The translations under genes and the position numbers were made by a program. Below the pieces are notes generated by a model, which made no database searches, was not told the origin of the DNA, and saw only the letters and a program-made list of their open reading frames with translations. This document shows positions 7,156 to 11,436 of a stretch of 11,436 bases of DNA, one piece after another. Each line of letters begins with the position of its first letter. Position 1 is the stretch's first letter. Source of the stretch: Dehalococcoidia bacterium (GTDB lineage Bacteria; Chloroflexota; Dehalococcoidia; Dehalococcoidales; UBA1222); assembly GCA_009779655.1 (NCBI GenBank), contig WRDV01000023.1:1-11436 (forward strand), written 5' to 3'.

Positions 7156-8325
7156 TTATACGGCGCTACTCTGCTCTGCGCTTGGAGCATGCGCAAATAG
7201 CTTACCGTCCAACATACGCTCATAGTACTCAAGAATGCGCTTTGCTACAATAGGCCAATTATACTGCTGCACAGACTGTACACCGCTGGCTCCCATGCGT
7301 AGGCGCAGCTCTTTATCATTAATAAGACGACGCAACGCTTCCGTCAGTGCCGCGGTGTCGCGCGGCGACACCAAAAGCGCCTGCTCTTCATCGTTAACCA
7401 CTGAAGCATAACCCGGGTTTGAGGAAGCCACAATGGGTTTACCTAACGCCATAGCCTCCAACAGAATGATACCAAAGCTTTCCTTGCCAATTGCCGGAGC
7501 GCAAAATATGTCAGCGGTTTTATAGTAGCGCGGTAAGTCAGCGTAACTCACACCACCGGTAAACACCACTTCCTTTAAACGCTTAAACCGCACCCACCAC
7601 TCATAGCGCTTGCGCAAATTCACACCCGGGCCGACAATAATCAAGCGAATATTTGAATGTTCTTTTTTTAGTTTCTCATACGCTCTCAGTAAATATTTCA
7701 CGCCTTTACGGCTCTCTAAACGCCCTACAAATAATATGTTAATTTTGCCGTCATCGTATCCGGGTATTGGGCTAACCTGCGTATTAAAATGATTCAGATC
7801 CACGCCATTGGGGATTACAGTAAACTCACCGCTGACATGCTTGGCAGCGTATTTCTTAGCCAGTTCAGATACCGCGATATACCCCGTCAGTTTGCGGTTG
7901 CGCCGATTTAACAGGACAGTCGTTACAGGCCAGCCAAGCCAGTAACCCGGGCGGCCGGCATATGCATGGAATGTTCCGATATTCAGCGCATCTGAGAAAC
8001 GCAGTACAGCACTACATAGCATAGGCATAAAAGGCTCATGCAAATGCACCACGTCAAACCGCTCACTTGCGAGGGCCTTCTGTATAGCCGACGCCAAACG
8101 TAATGAAAGGCTGATACGAGTGATAGAGCCGCTAGCCGGTATAGAGCGCGGTTTACCGATAGGAATAAAGCGATCGCCAAATGATACCCAGTTCTTACGC
8201 GCTGCAGGAGCAATAACGCGTACGTCATGCCCTAACTTGGTAAACTCTTCATCCAATGCACGGATATGACTGACCACGCCGCCAGGGTGCGCAAAATCGT
8301 AAGGGGATACCAGCGCAATTTTCAT
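7156..8325 (-). CDS. GT4-family glycosyltransferase, PimA-like
   Basis: This 389-residue protein has the GT-B fold expected of family GT4, which transfers a sugar from a nucleotide sugar with retention. The N-terminal acceptor domain carries SPYDFAHPGGVVSHI (7-21), and GTFHAYAG (117-124) places H120 where PimA has its essential His118. The C-terminal donor domain has FVGRLESRKG (199-208), with R202 and K207 in the diphosphate-binding positions. It also has the E-x7-E motif E282 to E290 in KESFGIILLEAMALGKPIVAS. These match phosphatidyl-myo-inositol mannosyltransferase (PimA), and the neighbours on both sides make or use inositol phosphate. The donor sugar cannot be read from sequence, and a general cell-surface GT4 role is possible. 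The ribosome binding site is weak. Gaps to ino1 and the phosphatidyltransferase gene are 41 and 27 bp. Confidence 0.85.
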   Translation of the reverse strand: MKIALVSPYDFAHPGGVVSHIRALDEEFTKLGHDVRVIAPAARKNWVSFGDRFIPIGKPRSIPASGSITRISLSLRLASAIQKALASERFDVVHLHEPFMPMLCSAVLRFSDALNIGTFHAYAGRPGYWLGWPVTTVLLNRRNRKLTGYIAVSELAKKYAAKHVSGEFTVIPNGVDLNHFNTQVSPIPGYDDGKINILFVGRLESRKGVKYLLRAYEKLKKEHSNIRLIIVGPGVNLRKRYEWWVRFKRLKEVVFTGGVSYADLPRYYKTADIFCAPAIGKESFGIILLEAMALGKPIVASSNPGYASVVNDEEQALLVSPRDTAALTEALRRLINDKELRLRMGASGVQSVQQYNWPIVAKRILEYYERMLDGKLFAHAPSAEQSSAV

Positions 8326-8366
8326 TCGTGCCGCCGCTAATACCGGCCACAGTCCCGATTTAAAAA

Positions 8367-9476
8367 TCAGGACGTGGTCGCGGCTTCACCTGATTTACCC
8401 GACTTTGACATTTCTTTAATGAACTCTTCCACGTTATTGTGAGCCACATCATCAGTGTACTGAATAGGAGGAGACTTCATGAAATAAGACGACGGAGCCG
8501 TGAGAGCGCCCTTAAGACCATTATCCATCGCAAGTTTGGCGCAACGCACAGCATCAATAATAACACCTGCCGAATTCGGGCTGTCCCACACCTCAAGCTT
8601 AGTTTCAAGCAACAACGGCACATCACCAAAAGTACGGCCTTCCATGCGGATATGGCAGAACTTGCGGTCTTGTAACCAAGGCACATAGTCTGATGGACCT
8701 ACATGTACGTCATCGGGCTCCATTTTGTAATCCATCTGGGAAGTAACAGCATTGGTTTTAGAAATCTTTTTGGACTCCAAGCGCTCCCGCTCAAGCATAT
8801 TGAGAAAATCGGTATTGCCGCCAAAGTTAAGCTGGTAGGTGCGCTCTAGTTTGACACCGCGATCCATAAAGAGCCGTGTCAAGACGCGATGCACAATAGT
8901 CGCACCGACCTGACTTTTAATATCGTCACCGATTATCGGCAATCCCTTAGACTCAAATCTCTGCTGCCAATACTTCTCACGGGCTATAAATACCGGAATA
9001 CAATTCACCATGGCACAACCGGCGTCAAGAATCTGCTCGACATACCACTTAGTAGCTTCCTCAGAACCAACCGGCAAATAGTTGATAACCACATCCGTCT
9101 TGGTATCTTTCAGGATTTTAGAAATATCGGCTGTAGAACCGGGGGCTTTCTCAATAATCTGCGAAAGATACTTGCCCAGACCATCGTGGGTCATACCGCG
9201 CTCAACCTTTACACCAAGATTAGGCACATCACAGATTTTAATTGTGTTGTTGGGCTTGGAAAAGATAGCTTGTGACAAATCCTTGCCAACCTTGTTCTTA
9301 TCAATATCAAACGCAGCCACAAAGTTGATATCTGAGATGTGATACCCGCCCAAGTTGACATGCATCAAGCCTGGAACAAAATCAACGTCTTTGGCTTTTT
9401 TATAAAAGTTAACCCCTTGCACAAAAGAAGAACAACAATTTCCAACGCCAATAATGGCAACATTAACTTTTCCCAT
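8367..9476 (-). CDS. ino1: Myo-inositol-1(3)-phosphate synthase
   Basis: Inositol-phosphate synthase isomerises glucose 6-phosphate to L-myo-inositol 3-phosphate in an NAD-dependent oxidation, aldol cyclisation and reduction. The 369 residues fit the short actinobacterial/archaeal form. The Rossmann motif is VAIIGVGNCCSSFVQG (6-21), and VVINYLPVGSEEATKWY (129-145) and GDDIKSQVGAT (183-193) are core catalytic segments with K187. NFGGNTDF (217-224) and LEVWDSPNSAGVIIDAVR (294-311) are also typical. The last 20 or so residues are polar and likely disordered. AGAGGT lies 9 bases before the ATG, giving a good start. It is the first gene of a four-gene operon read from the promoter at 9552-9580, and supplies the head group for the phosphatidyltransferase two genes downstream. 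Confidence 0.96.
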   Translation of the reverse strand: MGKVNVAIIGVGNCCSSFVQGVNFYKKAKDVDFVPGLMHVNLGGYHISDINFVAAFDIDKNKVGKDLSQAIFSKPNNTIKICDVPNLGVKVERGMTHDGLGKYLSQIIEKAPGSTADISKILKDTKTDVVINYLPVGSEEATKWYVEQILDAGCAMVNCIPVFIAREKYWQQRFESKGLPIIGDDIKSQVGATIVHRVLTRLFMDRGVKLERTYQLNFGGNTDFLNMLERERLESKKISKTNAVTSQMDYKMEPDDVHVGPSDYVPWLQDRKFCHIRMEGRTFGDVPLLLETKLEVWDSPNSAGVIIDAVRCAKLAMDNGLKGALTAPSSYFMKSPPIQYTDDVAHNNVEEFIKEMSKSGKSGEAATTS

Positions 9477-9512
9477 TTAATTTTTACCTCTCACACAAAA
9501 TTGGTTTGGGAT

Positions 9513-9539
9513 AACGGTTGAGATAAAAAATATACCGTT
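9513..9539 (-). promoter_or_regulatory. Inverted repeat in the ino1 leader
   Basis: AACGGT (9513-9518) and ACCGTT (9534-9539) are perfect inverted arms around a 15-base A/T-rich centre. They lie between the expected transcription start (about 9545) and the ino1 ribosome binding site. Position and spacing suit a dimeric repressor operator or an RNA hairpin in the leader. No regulator is identifiable in the window. Confidence 0.4.
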
Positions 9540-9551
9540 TACAACCCATGC

Positions 9552-9580
9552 AATATACCCGCTATAAGCGTACTTGTCAA
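9552..9580 (-). promoter_or_regulatory. Sigma-70/sigma-A type promoter of the ino1 operon
   Basis: On the - strand TTGACA (9575-9580, perfect -35) is followed by a 17-base spacer and TATATT (9552-9557, 5/6 match to -10). Transcription should start near 9545, about 70 bases before the ino1 ATG. The -35 box lies within 10 bases of the edge of the IS3 remnant, so any native upstream element has been replaced. Nothing between here and purA suggests another strong promoter. Confidence 0.8.
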
Positions 9581-9588
9581 GCTGATGT

Positions 9589-9998
9589 ATGAAGCCGCAA
9601 AAGCAACCTAAAAGAGGCAGGCTGTGGCTTAACGGACGGTGCGTGTATTAGGTTAAGGCCGGAGTATAAAGACCATGTGCGGAGTCATGACTTTGTGGAA
9701 TCTCTCACGTCAAATGGATATAAGTTTCGCATACTGAATATAATTGATGAATACAATGCATTATTCAATTTGTTCATATTACGAGCAATACCTGAGCATA
9801 TAAGGTCGGACAATGGTTCTGAATTCACTGCCGGAGCGGTTCGTAAATGGTTAAGTAATATTGGCGTCAGGACTCTTTATATAGAGCCGGGAAGTCCGTG
9901 GGAAAACGGATACATTGAATCGTTCAACGGCAAGATGAGAGATGAGCTTTTGGACAGGGAGATATTTACCACGCTGAATGAAGCTAAAGTATTTGCCT
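9589..9998 (+). pseudogene. Remnant of an IS3-family transposase (OrfB)
   Basis: This is a broken integrase-core transposase of the IS3 family. It starts in one frame with PQKQPKRGRLWLN (9595-9633), then continues in another frame as DGACIRLRPEYKDHV, so a frameshift lies near 9630. The DDE triad is still there: D in HDFV (codon 9686), D in RSDNGSEF (codon 9809) and E in NGYIESFNG (codon 9917), with the D-35-E spacing of the family. About 20 residues normally found between IIDEY and LFILRAIPEH are missing, which marks an in-frame internal deletion near 9755-9763. Homology stops at LNEAKVFA near 9998, before the usual YN-x-RPHSSLGY end. There is no start, no OrfA and no terminal inverted repeats, so it cannot be active. 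Both boundaries are approximate. Confidence 0.9.
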
Positions 9999-10094
9999 AT
10001 ACTTCGGTGTCTTTGTGCGTAGCGATTTAGGTATTTTATTGCACACAACACCACAAATCAGCACGGCAACAATAACCCTCCACATATTACTCAT
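9984..10094 (-). pseudogene. Short ORF downstream of truB, probably cut by the IS remnant
   Basis: A 36-codon frame starts at ATG 10094 with GGAG about 7 bases upstream, 43 bp after truB on the same strand. The first 20 residues (MSNMWRVIVAVLICGVVCNK) look like a signal or membrane anchor, with a Cys at 18 that is not a good lipobox. The later residues read antisense through the junction and end of the IS3 remnant, so the natural C-terminus is probably lost. I do not recognise a family. It may be the 5' end of a small exported-protein gene that followed truB, or a chance frame. Confidence 0.4.
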
Positions 10095-10137
10095 ATTCTG
10101 TCTCCAAACTTTGCCCTCATTAATGCCGTCTAAACTT

Positions 10138-11025
10138 TTAGCGGAAAACCTTCTTCGGATGCCACACGCCTGCCTCAGAATCATATTCCAGCATAGCTAT
10201 AAAGCACCCTTTCGTGTCATAAGCGCGCAGATGCTCGAAATCAGCGGGCATTTGTAATTCCAGCGCCTCGCCATAGCACACCATCTCCACCTGCGCATCC
10301 AAAAGTACCACCTTCGGCCATCGTGCCAACACGCTATCCATGGGCTGCACCAAACAACTCAAATCTCCGCTCAACGCAGCCTTTTCTAGGCTCTCTAGCG
10401 ACAGCGCCTGATTTATGTCAAAAGGCCCATACGATATACGCACCAACCCTGAAACATGCGCTCCACAACCCAACGCCTGCCCCAATTCATGCGCCAATGA
10501 ACGTATATACGTTCCCTTGCTGCATTCGACTTCCAGTTCAAGCGCAGAAGGGGTAAACTCCAACATCTCTAAACGATAAATCGTAGTAAGGCGGCTTTGA
10601 ACTTCTACCGACCTGCCTTCCCGCGCCAATTTATAAAGAGGCTGCCCATTATGTTTGAGAGCAGAGTATTCCGGCGGAGTTTGTTTAATCACTCCGCGAA
10701 AAGCTCTCAATGCATCTTGAATGACCTCTTGCGTGATGGCAGAAACATCCCCATGCGCGGTCACAGCGCCTTCAGCGTCATAACTATCAGTGGAAACACC
10801 AAGCGCTACGCTAGCGCGATAAGTCTTGGGATATTGCATTAAATAATCTTGCAACCGCGTAGCCTTTCCTAGAAAAACAGGCAACACGCCACTGGCCAGC
10901 GGGTCAAGCGTACCACCGTGCCCTACTTTGGGCTCGCCTGTCAGCTTGCGTACTCGCGCCACCACCGCAAAAGATGTGGGGCCTAGTGGCTTATATATGT
11001 TAAGAATACCGGATAGAGATATCAC
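10138..11025 (-). CDS. truB: tRNA pseudouridine-55 synthase (TruB)
   Basis: TruB makes pseudouridine 55 in the T-arm of tRNAs. The protein has 295 residues, normal for the bacterial form. SGILNIYKPLGPTS (5-18) is the usual N-terminus. KVGHGGTLDPLASGVLPV (33-50) holds the catalytic D41, with Gly in place of the common Thr in GHTGTLDP. KTYRA around Y69 gives the active-site tyrosine, and CSKGTYIRSLAHELG lies in the second half of the catalytic domain. The last 65 or so residues fit a small PUA-like RNA-binding domain. The start is GTG, since in-frame TAA and TAG stops lie just upstream and no ATG is in the right place. The preceding partial ORF ends 2 bases before it. truB is usually in the nusA-infB-rbfA group, but here its upstream side is disrupted by an IS5-type fragment. 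Confidence 0.96.
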   Translation of the reverse strand: MISLSGILNIYKPLGPTSFAVVARVRKLTGEPKVGHGGTLDPLASGVLPVFLGKATRLQDYLMQYPKTYRASVALGVSTDSYDAEGAVTAHGDVSAITQEVIQDALRAFRGVIKQTPPEYSALKHNGQPLYKLAREGRSVEVQSRLTTIYRLEMLEFTPSALELEVECSKGTYIRSLAHELGQALGCGAHVSGLVRISYGPFDINQALSLESLEKAALSGDLSCLVQPMDSVLARWPKVVLLDAQVEMVCYGEALELQMPADFEHLRAYDTKGCFIAMLEYDSEAGVWHPKKVFR

Positions 11026-11027
11026 CT

Positions 11028-11198
11028 TTATAACCTATTATTTTTTAAGCGCTCTTCATTACCTACACTTATCACTAAACCATAACCATGTTCAGAATCT
11101 ACCAATAAGGGCACCATGTGCTCAGAAACACGAGGCGGCCCTATTTGAGACCCGACATACCGCTCAAAGCTCTCTTTATCCTCTGTTTTCCATTTGTT
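11028..11198 (-). pseudogene. 5'-truncated ORF directly upstream of truB, unidentified
   Basis: A 56-codon open frame ends with TAA 2 bases before the truB GTG, a spacing typical of coupled operon genes. It runs back to an in-frame stop at 11199-11201. Residues such as ERYVGSQIGPPRVSEHMVPL and VDSEHGYGLVISVGNEERL look like genuine folded protein. The only ATG (11117) would leave just 29 residues. The best reading is the 3' end of a gene whose front part was lost when the IS5-type element arrived. I do not recognise the family and it does not look like RbfA or a DHH phosphoesterase. Confidence 0.4.
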
Positions 11199-11240
11199 TT
11201 ACCATCAATTTTCTGAGAGCAGACGTGCGGCAGCATCATC

Positions 11241-11436
11241 TCACGTAGATATGCGCAGCAGCCGTTTCCGAAACATGTACAAGTTGGCACTAGCAAACGC
11301 CATGTCCATACGGCAGCTGTTCCTTGAGATACCACGGTAAATAGCCTTGTCGCACCTAAATATCCTCTTTACTATATAGAATGGGTATTCTACCATCCAA
11401 CGGCGCGTCCTCCTGGGCTCACTTTATCCTGCCCAC
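11241..11436 (-). pseudogene. C-terminal fragment of an IS5-type DDE transposase
   Basis: On the - strand a 60-codon frame (11423 to stop at 11241) reads RRWMVEYPFYIVKRIFRCDK, then AIYRGISRN and ASANLYMFRKRLLR. This matches the C-terminal signature of IS4/IS5-superfamily transposases, typically R-x-VEHPF-x-VIKR then VRYRGL-x-KN and F-ALANL. The Glu of VEY is the expected last residue of the DDE triad. An in-frame TAA at 11424-11426 lies immediately upstream, so the copy is either frameshifted there or already truncated. The rest is outside the window. The element's terminal repeat should lie between about 11198 and 11240, but I could not define it. Confidence 0.7.

Noticed and set aside
6767..7225. 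152-codon + strand frame across the phosphatidyltransferase and glycosyltransferase genes
   Set aside because: It is antisense to two well-identified genes and its translation has no recognisable domain.
8889..9275. 128-codon + strand frame inside ino1
   Set aside because: It is antisense to conserved Ino1 segments, so it is best explained as a shadow frame.
10928..11248. 106-codon + strand frame overlapping the 5' end of truB
   Set aside because: Its first third is antisense to the conserved TruB N-terminus, and the remainder is antisense to the truncated ORF and transposase tail.

Overview
The window reads as a chromosomal segment from a bacterium with ordinary housekeeping genes and a few decayed insertion sequences. 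It has no rRNA, tRNA, CRISPR array, prophage or plasmid signature. An inositol-lipid gene set (myo-inositol-phosphate synthase, PimA-like glycosyltransferase, phosphatidylinositol-phosphate synthase) occurs at moderate GC, next to a pnp-dapB-asd-dapA cluster. This points to a Chloroflexota lineage, perhaps Dehalococcoidia-like, rather than a typical high-GC actinobacterium. That placement is an inference from gene content and needs a protein search.

Left part (1-4370, + strand): the 3' three quarters of pnp (polynucleotide phosphorylase) is followed by dapB, asd and dapA with gaps of 33, 18 and 1 bp. These encode three consecutive-pathway enzymes of the aspartate/diaminopimelate-lysine route and are almost certainly one transcript. 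A small GNAT acetyltransferase (4453-5067) follows after a hairpin-bearing gap and may have its own weak promoter.

Middle part (5223-9580, - strand): a second operon is read leftwards from a near-consensus sigma-70-type promoter at 9552-9580. Its order is ino1, a GT4 glycosyltransferase, a CDP-alcohol phosphatidyltransferase with the phosphatidylinositol-phosphate-synthase signature, and purA. The first three genes make a coherent pathway: glucose-6-phosphate to inositol-3-phosphate, attachment of inositol phosphate to CDP-diacylglycerol, and probable glycosylation of the inositol lipid. purA (adenylosuccinate synthetase) closes the operon and converges on the GNAT gene.

Right part (9589-11436): truB lies on the - strand between two transposase remnants. 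On one side is an IS3-family fragment (frameshifted, internally deleted, lacking both ends) that abuts the ino1 promoter and cuts off a small gene downstream of truB. On the other side, at the window edge, is the C-terminal piece of an IS5-type DDE transposase, next to a 5'-truncated ORF that ends 2 bp before truB. The original neighbourhood of truB seems to have been broken on both sides.

No wholly new system is evident. The points most worth a second look are the inositol-glycolipid operon with its promoter-IS junction and leader inverted repeat, and the unidentified partial genes around truB.
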